NCBI GenBank assembly: GCA_030744635.1
Contig: JASLQE010000035.1
Span: 1 to 5,211, forward strand
DNA length: 5,211 nt
Source: Dehalococcoidia bacterium
GTDB taxonomy: Bacteria > Chloroflexota > Dehalococcoidia > JACVQG01 > JAHKAY01
Direction: 5' to 3'
The translations under genes and the position numbers were made by a program. Position 1 is the stretch's first letter. Every line of letters starts with the position of its first letter. A model generated the notes under the pieces. It saw only the letters and a program-made list of their open reading frames with translations. It ran no database searches and was not told the DNA's origin. Shown here one piece after another: positions 1 to 5,211 of this stretch.

Positions 1-770
1 TGCCTTTGGTAAGAGCTATCAGATAAAATGAAGTGTCCGTCAAAAAATATTACCTTCAACCACACGTACTCACTCTAAATAGGTCATAATTTGCTTGATG
101 GCTTTAACCAAAATATGACCTTAGTAGATATTTTGAAGCTAAAAGATATAGATGTCACGTTACTCGTATCACCGGAATATTTGTCCAGCCATGCGTACAA
201 GTATTGGATTGTGTTTGTCTTTTCTGTGTCTATACAGCATTTGACTTTCGTATATGGTAAGAATAGACTAAACCAAAAGATATTATCAGGACAGGAACCT
301 CTCTTTGGTGAGATTAAGTACGAAAAAAGGCGAATATTAGGCCAAACGAGGTCTTTTGGAATCCTGTATGATGGATTTCACCTGCAAGAGGTCTTCCGCG
401 AGATTATACCCAGTGAGGAGCGCGGTCTCCAGTTTGTTCATATCTTCTTTGCTAACCACCTGTTTGCCACTTGGGGTGAAGGCGACCGAAGATATCACCT
501 TAGAACGAATATATACGGTATGCCTTCTCTCATCTCAACGACAGGGCTTGTAGAAGCGCCAGCAAAACCGAGAAAGTATTATCTTCTCAAGCAACAATAC
601 GAGAGATTGGGAAAGGATTTAATGAAACTTAAACATAGATTTGAGGAGAGGTTTATTGATTATGAGGATAAGCGGCTGGCTGAGGTTGCAAAGGGATATG
701 CAATGAAGGCTGTCTTTTGTGCTTTAACCGGTGACCCATTCTGTGGAAATAAAGTTTGTCGCTTGTATAA
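1..770. other. AT-rich segment, likely of different origin from the rest
   Basis: G+C is 21/60 in bases 1-60 and 19/60 in both 121-180 and 601-660. It rises to 28/60 in 661-720, then jumps: bases 771-780 have 9 of 10 G/C and 781-840 have 38/60, after which the window stays GC-rich. The segment continues past the left edge. It covers most of the first gene and its upstream region. Likely explanations are imported DNA joined by recombination, or an assembly join; the sequence alone cannot separate these. Bases 1-90 hold no gene I can support and no convincing promoter. Confidence 0.7.
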
Positions 771-879
771 CGCCCACCGGCAGGAAGAGGTTATCGGGGC
801 GCAGTTGGGGGGCGATTACCAGCTCTGCCCCCATCACCAGGGCCTGCTGGATGAAATGAGACGGGGGGAAGCGGCATGA
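91..879 (+). CDS. DUF6775-like putative metallopeptidase (archaemetzincin-like tail), function unproven
   Basis: A 262-aa probably cytosolic protein; I see no signal peptide, and one hydrophobic run near residues 38-50 is too weak to call a membrane segment. The middle carries ISTTGLVEAPAKP (residues 148-160), preceded by an FATWGEGDRRYH block, which I recall from a mostly archaeal family labelled putative metallopeptidase (DUF6775). The tail has C218-x4-C223, then YNAH (H229) and QEE, then C246-P-H-H. This resembles the zinc-binding Cys tail of archaemetzincins, but no HExxH is present, so peptidase activity is doubtful. The start is a TTG with AGGT at 81-84 six bases upstream; an in-frame TAA lies at 76-78. 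ATG 115 is the alternative start (254 aa) but has no ribosome site. The N-terminus (about 50 residues) matches nothing I know and may be eroded. Composition switches from AT-rich to GC-rich at about codon 227. The stop overlaps cinA by ATGA. The family call is from memory of motifs. Confidence 0.6.
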   Translation: MLDGFNQNMTLVDILKLKDIDVTLLVSPEYLSSHAYKYWIVFVFSVSIQHLTFVYGKNRLNQKILSGQEPLFGEIKYEKRRILGQTRSFGILYDGFHLQEVFREIIPSEERGLQFVHIFFANHLFATWGEGDRRYHLRTNIYGMPSLISTTGLVEAPAKPRKYYLLKQQYERLGKDLMKLKHRFEERFIDYEDKRLAEVAKGYAMKAVFCALTGDPFCGNKVCRLYNAHRQEEVIGAQLGGDYQLCPHHQGLLDEMRRGEAA

Positions 880-2108
880 AGGCCGAGATAGTAGCCGTGG
901 GCACCGAGATTCTGCTGGGGGACATCACCGATACCAACTCCGCTTTCATAGCGGAGGAGCTGGCCCCGCTGGGCATAGACCTCTACTGGATGACTGTAGT
1001 GGGGGACAATATGGACCGGCTGGTGGAGGTCCTGAGGCGGGCATGGGACCGCTCCGACCTTATCGTACTCACCGGGGGCCTGGGCCCCACCGAGGATGAC
1101 ATCACCCGGGAGGGCATCGCCCGTATGCTGGGCGAGGAACTTACCGTTGACCCCGATGTGGAGAAATGGCTGCGGGGCTTCTTCTCCTCCCGCGGCTACC
1201 CTATGCCGGAGCGTAATATCAAGCAGGCAACGGTTATCCCTTCCTCCAAGCCCTTATACAACGCTAGGGGGACGGCCCCCGGCTGGTGGGTGCAGCGGGA
1301 GGGCACTGCGCTGGTGACCATGCCAGGGGTGCCCGTGGAGCTTTTTCAAATGTGGCAGGAGCAGGTGTTGCCCCAGATAAAAGAGTTGCTGGGCGGCGAT
1401 ATCATCCTGTCCCGCACCATCAAGACCCTGGGAATGGCCGAGGCCGCGGTGGACGAAGTCCTCAGCCCTCTCCTCTCCTCCACCAACCCCAGCATCGGTA
1501 TATATGCCAAGATGGATGGCATTCACATCCGCATCACCGCCAAGGGCGGTGGGGAGGATGTGGTGCGGGAGATGCTGGCGGACATGGACTCCAAGGTCCG
1601 GGAGCAGTTGGGAGACCGGGTCTGGGGGGTGGATGACCAGACCCTGGAAGGGGTGGTGGGGGAGCTGCTTATGCAGAAAGGTCTTACGCTGGCCACCATG
1701 GAGAGCTGCACCGGAGGCCTGCTGGCAAATTACCTTACCGATGTGCCGGGCAGCTCCCGCTACTTCAAGGGGGGGGCGGTGACCTATACCAATGATATGA
1801 AGATGGCTATGGGGGTGCCTCGGGCGCTCATAGAGGAGCACGGGGCCGTCAGCCCCCAAGTGGCCGAGGCCATGGCTCGGGCCGCCCAGGAGAAATTGGG
1901 GGGGGATGTGGGTGTGGCTATCACTGGAGTAGCCGGTCCTGACGATATGGAGGGTAAGCCCAAAGGCACCGTGCATATAGGCATCGTGGCCGGAGACCAG
2001 GCAGACACCTTCTCGTACCGCTACGGCTTCCCGCGCCAGCAGGTAAAGCGGTGGGCCGCCTTGGGGGCCATGTTCCAGCTCCGCCGTATCCTGCTCTCCT
2101 TGCTCTGA
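876..2108 (+). CDS. cinA: CinA: nicotinamide-nucleotide amidohydrolase / competence-damage protein
   Basis: A 410-aa two-domain protein of normal family length. The N-terminal MoCF/COG1058 domain (about 1-170) opens with AVGTEILLGDITDTN and has the signature TGGLGPTEDDITREG (residues 66-80); this domain hydrolyses ADP-ribose in characterised homologues. NARGTAPGWW follows near residue 130. The C-terminal COG1546 domain (about 255-410) deamidates NMN to nicotinate mononucleotide in NAD recycling. It shows ESCTGG (residues 276-281, S277 the expected nucleophile), then GGAVTYTNDMK, and GVAGPDD (351-357) followed by GKPKGTVHIG. The protein is cytosolic. ATG 876 overlaps the previous stop (ATGA), with a G-rich ribosome site GGGGGGAA at 863-870, so translational coupling is likely. 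The gene ends in tandem in-frame stops, TGA at 2106 then TAA at 2109. No key residue is missing. Despite the historical name, nothing here indicates competence genes. Confidence 0.96.
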   Translation: MKAEIVAVGTEILLGDITDTNSAFIAEELAPLGIDLYWMTVVGDNMDRLVEVLRRAWDRSDLIVLTGGLGPTEDDITREGIARMLGEELTVDPDVEKWLRGFFSSRGYPMPERNIKQATVIPSSKPLYNARGTAPGWWVQREGTALVTMPGVPVELFQMWQEQVLPQIKELLGGDIILSRTIKTLGMAEAAVDEVLSPLLSSTNPSIGIYAKMDGIHIRITAKGGGEDVVREMLADMDSKVREQLGDRVWGVDDQTLEGVVGELLMQKGLTLATMESCTGGLLANYLTDVPGSSRYFKGGAVTYTNDMKMAMGVPRALIEEHGAVSPQVAEAMARAAQEKLGGDVGVAITGVAGPDDMEGKPKGTVHIGIVAGDQADTFSYRYGFPRQQVKRWAALGAMFQLRRILLSLL

Positions 2109-2110
2109 TA

Positions 2111-2132
2111 AGCGCTGGTCACGGGGAGCGCT
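2111..2132 (+). other. Small hairpin just after cinA
   Basis: AGCGCT at 2111-2116 is repeated at 2127-2132; being self-complementary, the two copies can form a 6-bp stem with a 10-base loop. No T-run follows (CTGGGGGAGGG instead), so it is not a canonical Rho-independent terminator. It may protect the 3' end of the cinA message or do nothing. Confidence 0.3.
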
Positions 2133-2215
2133 GGGGGAGGGCTTACTTACACGGGGGGATTTCGGCCATGCGGATGGGGACGGGAAGCGGCTGCCGTGCG
2201 ATGCCCTACAGCATG

Positions 2216-2244
2216 TTGAGTAATGTCTCCCGTTATGATATATT
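2216..2244 (+). promoter_or_regulatory. Extended -10 sigma70-type promoter for speD operon
   Basis: TTGAGT (2216-2221, 4 of 6 to TTGACA) is followed after exactly 17 bases by TATATT (2239-2244, 5 of 6 to TATAAT). An extended -10 TG sits at 2236-2237, in the correct TGn position. This AT-rich patch stands out against GC-rich surroundings. Transcription would start near 2251, giving a leader of about 129 nt before the speD ATG. Predicted from sequence only. Confidence 0.7.
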
Positions 2245-2275
2245 ATTCAACCGTTGGCTGTGGGTGGCCCGATAA

Positions 2276-2311
2276 GCGGAGCATCATCGGACTACCCGAA
2301 GGACTCTCCGC
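2276..2311 (+). promoter_or_regulatory. Nested hairpin in speD 5' leader
   Basis: GCGGAG (2276-2281) pairs perfectly with CTCCGC (2306-2311). Inside it, TCGG (2287-2290) pairs with CCGA (2296-2299) around a 5-base loop, leaving a 5/6-base internal loop. The right arm contains TCTCC (2305-2309), which could alternatively pair with GGAGG of the speD ribosome site (2365-2369, one G-U pair). That would allow two exclusive folds and translational control. There is no T-run for transcription attenuation. The switch idea is inference. Confidence 0.35.
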
Positions 2312-2362
2312 CCCGAGCCGGCATGGGAAACCCGATCGGAGTGCGGTCTTTCAGGTCTATCT

Positions 2363-2369
2363 AAGGAGG
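2363..2369 (+). promoter_or_regulatory. Strong Shine-Dalgarno of speD
   Basis: AAGGAGG ends 10 bases before ATG 2380. It is the best ribosome site in the window, which fixes the speD start and contrasts with the weak sites of the two genes downstream. Confidence 0.8.
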
Positions 2370-2379
2370 CTTCCCGGAT

Positions 2380-2829
2380 ATGCACCTGGTAATTGATGGC
2401 TATGGGGCAGACCCTGAGCTGCTTCGGGATGAGGCTGCCATCTACCAGCTTCTGGATACTTATCCCGAACGGATAGGTATGACCAAGGTATCGGCGCCGC
2501 ATGTGTTCCAGTATGTGGGTACCAAGCCGGAGGACTGGGGTGTTTCCGGATTTGTGATTATCGCCGAGAGCCATATCGCCATTCACACCTTTGTGGAGCG
2601 GGGCCTGGTAAACATAGATGTTTTCTCGTGTAAGGCTTTTGACGCCAGGCAGGTGATTGACTTTTTCCGGGACCAGTTCCGGCTATCCAGTGTCAACACC
2701 TTCATCCTCAGGAGGGGCCTGGAGTACCCCGGCCCGGAGCGGGATGGTGTTCCCGTGTTTGAACCCGCCCTATCCATAGGAGGCTGGGATCCCGCGGAAC
2801 GGGACCCCTCTCCACCCGGGGCGGCCTAG
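2380..2829 (+). CDS. speD: S-adenosylmethionine decarboxylase proenzyme (SpeD family, pyruvoyl-dependent)
   Basis: A 149-aa cytosolic proenzyme of the short bacterial/archaeal SpeD class. Family members cleave themselves to create a pyruvoyl cofactor and decarboxylate SAM to supply aminopropyl groups for spermidine. The cleavage site is E63-S64 in AESHIAIHTF; H69 (processing) and C84 in DVFSCK (catalysis) sit where the well-studied Thermotoga enzyme has S63, H68 and C83. All essential residues are present. The version is non-standard: WGVSGFVIIAES is preceded by a TKPEDW insertion, and FSCKAFD replaces the usual FTCG. I associate this variant with a subgroup from archaea and diverse bacteria. 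Related SpeD-family proteins have been reported to decarboxylate arginine or ornithine instead, so the substrate is not certain. The last 16 or so residues (Pro/Asp/Arg/Gly-rich) lie beyond the usual fold. First gene after the promoter; the ureohydrolase starts 23 bases later. Confidence 0.9.
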   Translation: MHLVIDGYGADPELLRDEAAIYQLLDTYPERIGMTKVSAPHVFQYVGTKPEDWGVSGFVIIAESHIAIHTFVERGLVNIDVFSCKAFDARQVIDFFRDQFRLSSVNTFILRRGLEYPGPERDGVPVFEPALSIGGWDPAERDPSPPGAA

Positions 2830-2852
2830 CCCGGCGCCGGCGGGCGTCTACT

Positions 2853-3728
2853 ATGGCTGGAGAAAACTTCTCCCCCCCTCTCCGCTTTGCAGCCGTGCCC
2901 GGCTCCCTTGCCCGGCTCCGCACGTCCCGGATAGCGGTCCTTCCCGTTCCCTATGATGCCACCACGGACTGGCGCTCCGGCCAGCGGGAGGGGCCGATGG
3001 CCATTCTTGAAGCCTCTCAGTACATGGAGCACTATGATGTGGAGCTGGGGCTGGAGATATCCCAGGTAGGCATCCATACGCTGCCCCCCGTAGAGCCGCT
3101 GATGGGAGACCCACAGGCTATGGTGCGGCGGGTGGCCCGGGCAATTGCGCCCCTGGCCAGGGCCGGTAAGGTGGTGGCCCTGCTGGGCGGCGAACATACC
3201 CTCACCCTGGGGGCGGTGCTGGCCTATAAAGACCGCTTTCCAGGGCTATCCGTACTCCACCTGGATGCCCATGCCGACCTGCGGGACTGGTACCTGGGCA
3301 CCCGGTACAGCCATGCCACGGTGCTGCGCCGGGTGGTAGAGGAGTGCCCGGCGGTGGCCGTGGGGGTGCGCAGCCTATGCGCCGAGGAGGCCCGCATTGT
3401 GAATGGAGGGTGTGTCAGGGTGTGGTACGGCGACACATGGGATGAGGCCCAGGTGATGGGTGCCCTCTCTTCTCAGGTGTATATTACGGTGGATCTGGAT
3501 GTGCTGGACCCCTCCATCATGGCGGCGGTGGGCACCCCGGAACCTGGCGGGCTGTCCTGGGAGAGCATCACGGGTCTGCTAAAGGCAGTGACTCGCCAGA
3601 GACAGGTGGTGGGATTTGATGTGGTGGAGTTATGCCCTCGGGAGGGACCAGGGGCCTGCGCCTATTTGGCTGCCAAGCTGGCGTACAAGCTCATGGGCTA
3701 CATCACACACCCCCTGGTGGGTGAATGA
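2853..3728 (+). CDS. speB: Agmatinase-family ureohydrolase (SpeB-like)
   Basis: A 291-aa cytosolic arginase/agmatinase-fold protein of normal length. All six expected dimanganese ligands are visible: H115 in GGEHTLTLG, D138, H140 and D142 in DAHADLRD, and D214 and D216 in VDLDVLDP. SH (153-154) and E259 in GFDVVEL match substrate-pocket positions. The loop after DP reads SIMAAVGTPEPGG, with Ala where many homologues have Pro. Agmatinases hydrolyse agmatine to putrescine and urea; close relatives act on N1-aminopropylagmatine, arginine, formiminoglutamate or guanidino acids. Adjacency to speD favours a polyamine substrate, but which one is inference. ATG 2853 has only a weak site (GGCGGGCG, 2839-2846), beside a perfect palindrome CCGGCGCCGG (2831-2840). 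The next in-frame start, GTG at codon 15, has none. The stop overlaps the M50 protease start by ATGA. Confidence 0.88.
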   Translation: MAGENFSPPLRFAAVPGSLARLRTSRIAVLPVPYDATTDWRSGQREGPMAILEASQYMEHYDVELGLEISQVGIHTLPPVEPLMGDPQAMVRRVARAIAPLARAGKVVALLGGEHTLTLGAVLAYKDRFPGLSVLHLDAHADLRDWYLGTRYSHATVLRRVVEECPAVAVGVRSLCAEEARIVNGGCVRVWYGDTWDEAQVMGALSSQVYITVDLDVLDPSIMAAVGTPEPGGLSWESITGLLKAVTRQRQVVGFDVVELCPREGPGACAYLAAKLAYKLMGYITHPLVGE

Positions 3729-4873
3729 GCTCCTCCTTCCGTCTGGGCCGCATATTCAGCATCCCCATTTCTATCCACTACACATGGTTCATAATATTCG
3801 CCCTGGTCACACTCACGCTGGCACGGGGCTTCTTCCCCAATTTCTATGTCTGGCCTGAGTGGTTGTACTGGATAACCGGGCTGGTCACCAGCGCCCTCTT
3901 TTTCTCCTCTGTAGTGGCCCACGAGCTTAGCCACAGCCTGGTATCCCGCTACTACGGGGTACCGGTGCGCAGCATAACCCTGTTCATCTTCGGCGGGGTG
4001 GCCCATATCGGCCGGGAGGCTGCTGGGCCTATGAGGGAGATGGCCATGGCCCTGGCGGGGCCGCTGAGCAGCCTGGCGATTGCCGGTCTGTTTCATGTTG
4101 TGCATCGGGTGGCCCTACCGTATAGCGAACCGGTGGCCGCACTGGCCTGGTGGCTGCGCTATATCAACGTAGCTCTGGCCGTGTTCAACCTCATACCGGG
4201 CTTCCCCCTGGACGGGGGCCGGGTGTTCCGCGCCCTCCTGTGGCGTGTCACAGGGGACTTCCTCAAGGCCACCGGGGCGGCAGTAGCCGTGGGCCGGGGA
4301 ATAGGGTACCTGTTCATAACGCTTGGGCTGCTCTCCATATTGGGCATATCGCCGGTAGCCCAGCTCTTCGGGTTCATCGGTGGCCTGTGGTTTGCCTTCA
4401 TCGGCTGGTTCCTGGAGAATGTGGCATCGTCCAGCTATCGGCAGACCCAGTTGAAGGAGGCACTGCACGGTGTAAGCGCTGGGGAGCTTATGAACCGGGA
4501 CTGCGTAATAGTCCCGCCGGAGCGGACAGTAGAGGAGCTGGTGCGGGACTATGTGTTGCCACGGGGCAGCCGCTGCGCCGTGGTGGCCCAGGGCGGCCGG
4601 TTGGCAGGCATGCTCACCATGGCCAACCTCAGGGGTCTACCCCAGGGGCAGTGGCCCACTACACTTGTGGAGAACGTCGTTATACCCCCGGCACAGCTAC
4701 GGGTGGCCCATCCCGGCGAAGATGTACTGGATGTGCTGGAGAGAATGGAGGAGGAGGATATTGGGCAGATGGTGGTGGTAAGGAGTGGTGAGGTGCTGGG
4801 AGTGCTGTTCCGCGAGCATATCTTCCGCTATGCTCGCACTCGTACGGAACTGGGGTACAGGGGTGGGTCATGA
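3725..4873 (+). CDS. Site-2-type M50 membrane metalloprotease with two CBS domains
   Basis: A 382-aa polytopic membrane protein. The zinc motif HELSH lies at residues 66-70, and the third ligand D163 is in FPLDGG, the variant of the NPDG motif seen in the SpoIVFB/S2P group. Hydrophobic segments fall near 20-36, 47-72, 100-125, 137-160, 190-210 and 212-230. GGVAHIG and ALAGPLSS fit the family pattern. The C-terminal cytosolic part carries two CBS repeats (about 250-308 and 314-372), which in other proteins bind adenosyl ligands such as AMP, ATP or SAM. Length and architecture are typical of bacterial and archaeal S2P-CBS proteases, which cut membrane-bound regulators. No substrate such as an anti-sigma factor is visible nearby. 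ATG 3725 overlaps the ureohydrolase stop (ATGA) behind GGTGGGTG, so it is probably translationally coupled to the polyamine genes. It appears intact. Confidence 0.93.
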   Translation: MSSSFRLGRIFSIPISIHYTWFIIFALVTLTLARGFFPNFYVWPEWLYWITGLVTSALFFSSVVAHELSHSLVSRYYGVPVRSITLFIFGGVAHIGREAAGPMREMAMALAGPLSSLAIAGLFHVVHRVALPYSEPVAALAWWLRYINVALAVFNLIPGFPLDGGRVFRALLWRVTGDFLKATGAAVAVGRGIGYLFITLGLLSILGISPVAQLFGFIGGLWFAFIGWFLENVASSSYRQTQLKEALHGVSAGELMNRDCVIVPPERTVEELVRDYVLPRGSRCAVVAQGGRLAGMLTMANLRGLPQGQWPTTLVENVVIPPAQLRVAHPGEDVLDVLERMEEEDIGQMVVVRSGEVLGVLFREHIFRYARTRTELGYRGGS

Positions 4874-5038
4874 CGCTCCGGGGCCGTTTTCCAACCATTC
4901 TTTGCCCACCTACAACAGGGGGCTGTCCCCCCGGATATAGTCCTGGGATGACAAACAGGGCGAGGTGATACTTGCTAAACTACCCCAAGCACACGCCGTG
5001 CTCTCGTCCAGAAACATGAGTGACACTATACTGGTGTC
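4874..5038. other. Intergenic region after the M50 gene, before a transposase
   Basis: 165 bases with no supportable gene. It contains GGGGG-CTGT-CCCCC at 4918-4931, AGCAC-ACGCC-GTGCT at 4988-5002, and most of the inverted repeat at 5021-5039. None has a T-run, so no canonical terminator closes the upstream operon. The left end of the insertion sequence should lie here, but with the right end outside the window its terminal repeat and target duplication cannot be identified. Confidence 0.6.
4918..4931 (+). terminator. GC-only hairpin, possible weak or Rho-assisted terminator
   Basis: Five G (4918-4922), loop CTGT, five C (4927-4931; a sixth C follows) form a very stable short stem 44 bases after the M50 stop. 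Following bases are CGGATATAG, not a T-run. It could mark the end of the speD operon transcript, but this is weak evidence. Confidence 0.25.
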
Positions 5039-5039
5039 A
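5021..5039. repeat. Perfect inverted repeat abutting transposase start
   Basis: TGACAC (5021-5026) and GTGTCA (5034-5039) are perfect inverted copies around a 7-base centre that contains TATACT (5027-5032), a 5 of 6 match to a -10 box. The last A is the first base of the transposase ATG. It could be an operator or transposase-binding site overlapping a promoter; no good -35 is present. Confidence 0.45.
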
Positions 5040-5211
5040 TGCATATCGTCTGTGGTAGGCTTCGGGGAAGGAGGCGCCTGGCCAGGGTCCCGGAGCTGTC
5101 TCAGCAGGCCAGGCGACGCTTGAAGTGGATGGACTACTACCAGGGGCATGGGGGGAATGCCCGTCTCACCTGCCGCCACTTTGACATCAGTCCCCAGACC
5201 TTCTACCGGTG
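5039..5211 (+). CDS. IS481/HTH-type transposase, N-terminal part, cut by window end
   Basis: 57 complete codons and two further bases are visible. After a basic, Arg-rich stretch (residues 7-16) comes ELSQQARRRLKWMDYYQ (19-35), then GNARLTCRHFDISPQTFYR (39-57), a helix-turn-helix. This is the usual opening of IS481-like integrase-core transposases, whose helix-turn-helix binds the element's ends before a DDE catalytic domain further on, here outside the window. An in-frame TGA at 5021-5023 limits the start to ATG 5039, the only upstream candidate. There is no Shine-Dalgarno; TATACT ends seven bases before the ATG, so a leaderless message is possible. Whether the gene is intact cannot be judged. 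GC content matches the neighbouring chromosome. Confidence 0.75.
   Translation, partial: MHIVCGRLRGRRRLARVPELSQQARRRLKWMDYYQGHGGNARLTCRHFDISPQTFYR

Larger units (their letters stand above)
2109..2379. other. Intergenic region holding the speD promoter and leader
   Basis: 271 bases separate the cinA stop from speD, the longest non-coding stretch between intact genes here. It holds the hairpin at 2111-2132, a promoter at 2216-2244, a nested hairpin at 2276-2311 and the speD ribosome site at 2363-2369. Open frames crossing it have no family resemblance and no ribosome site. I do not recognise a known riboswitch class in it; the SAM-I consensus is absent. Confidence 0.7.

Noticed and set aside
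1..60. TTGGTA and TAAAAT as a promoter for the first gene
   Set aside because: The spacing between them is only 12 bases, too short for a sigma70 promoter, and such matches are expected by chance in AT-rich DNA.
28..78. 16-codon frame ahead of the first gene, in the same frame
   Set aside because: Too short, no ribosome site, and closed by TAA at 76-78. It could be a remnant of a longer N-terminus, but nothing supports that.
1254..1976. 240-codon open frame on the minus strand inside cinA
   Set aside because: It lies antisense to an unmistakable full-length cinA. Its His/Gly/Pro-rich translation is the typical product of GC-rich DNA and resembles no family.
2051..2275. 74-codon + strand frame spanning the end of cinA and the intergenic region
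   Set aside because: No ribosome site, no recognisable domain, and it runs through the speD promoter.
2251..2379. A SAM or other known riboswitch in the speD leader
   Set aside because: I could not match the conserved cores of SAM-I, SAH or guanidine classes; only generic hairpins are visible.
2776..2783. ATAGGAGG, a good Shine-Dalgarno-like sequence inside the end of speD
   Set aside because: No ATG, GTG or TTG follows at useful spacing; it encodes SIGG of SpeD. A CTG start is possible only with zero spacing.
2826..3197. Minus-strand frames within the ureohydrolase and M50 genes (also 3698-4105 and 4115-4468)
   Set aside because: Low-complexity antisense shadows of well-supported genes.
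4870..4968. 32-codon + strand frame overlapping the M50 stop by ATGA
   Set aside because: The overlap mimics the other coupled genes, but the peptide is Pro/Gly/Arg-rich with no family resemblance, and it runs through the G5/C5 hairpin; likely chance.
4910..5179. 89-codon minus-strand frame at the right end
   Set aside because: It is antisense to the transposase N-terminus, which has clear helix-turn-helix similarity.
1..5211. CRISPR arrays, tRNA or rRNA genes
   Set aside because: No regularly spaced direct repeats, cloverleaf or rRNA-like sequence was seen.

Overview
The window reads as a GC-rich bacterial chromosome segment, with genes packed on the + strand, sigma70-type signals and ATGA stop/start overlaps. 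The combination of a full-length two-domain CinA, a SpeD variant with an FSCK catalytic-cysteine motif, an M50 protease with CBS domains and an IS481/HTH-type transposase suggests Chloroflexota, perhaps Dehalococcoidia or a related uncultured lineage. That placement is a family-resemblance judgement, not a computed result. The left end (1 to about 770) is clearly AT-richer: 19 of 60 bases are G or C in both 121-180 and 601-660, against 38 of 60 in 781-840.

Layout, all on +: (1) 91-879, a 262-aa protein resembling a putative archaemetzincin-like family (DUF6775-like), whose base composition switches near 770 inside its conserved Cys/His tail. (2) 876-2108, cinA, overlapping gene 1 by ATGA. (3) 2109-2379, a non-coding stretch with a good extended -10 promoter, a leader of about 129 nt with a nested hairpin, and a strong Shine-Dalgarno. 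(4) 2380-2829, speD. (5) 2853-3728, an agmatinase-family ureohydrolase. (6) 3725-4873, an M50 site-2-type membrane protease with two CBS domains, overlapping gene 5 by ATGA. (7) 4874-5038, non-coding with small hairpins. (8) 5039 to the window end, the N-terminus of a transposase.

How they fit: genes 4-6 look like one operon driven by the promoter at 2216-2244. SpeD and the ureohydrolase are a polyamine pair. Either SpeD supplies decarboxylated SAM and the ureohydrolase makes putrescine (or spermidine from aminopropylagmatine), or, if this SpeD homologue has switched substrate, the two genes could form an arginine-to-agmatine-to-putrescine route. CinA is a nucleotide-salvage/repair protein with no evident pathway link. 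I see no clear-cut new system. The most unusual points are the composition break inside gene 1, the structured speD leader, and the open substrate question for the SpeD/ureohydrolase pair.
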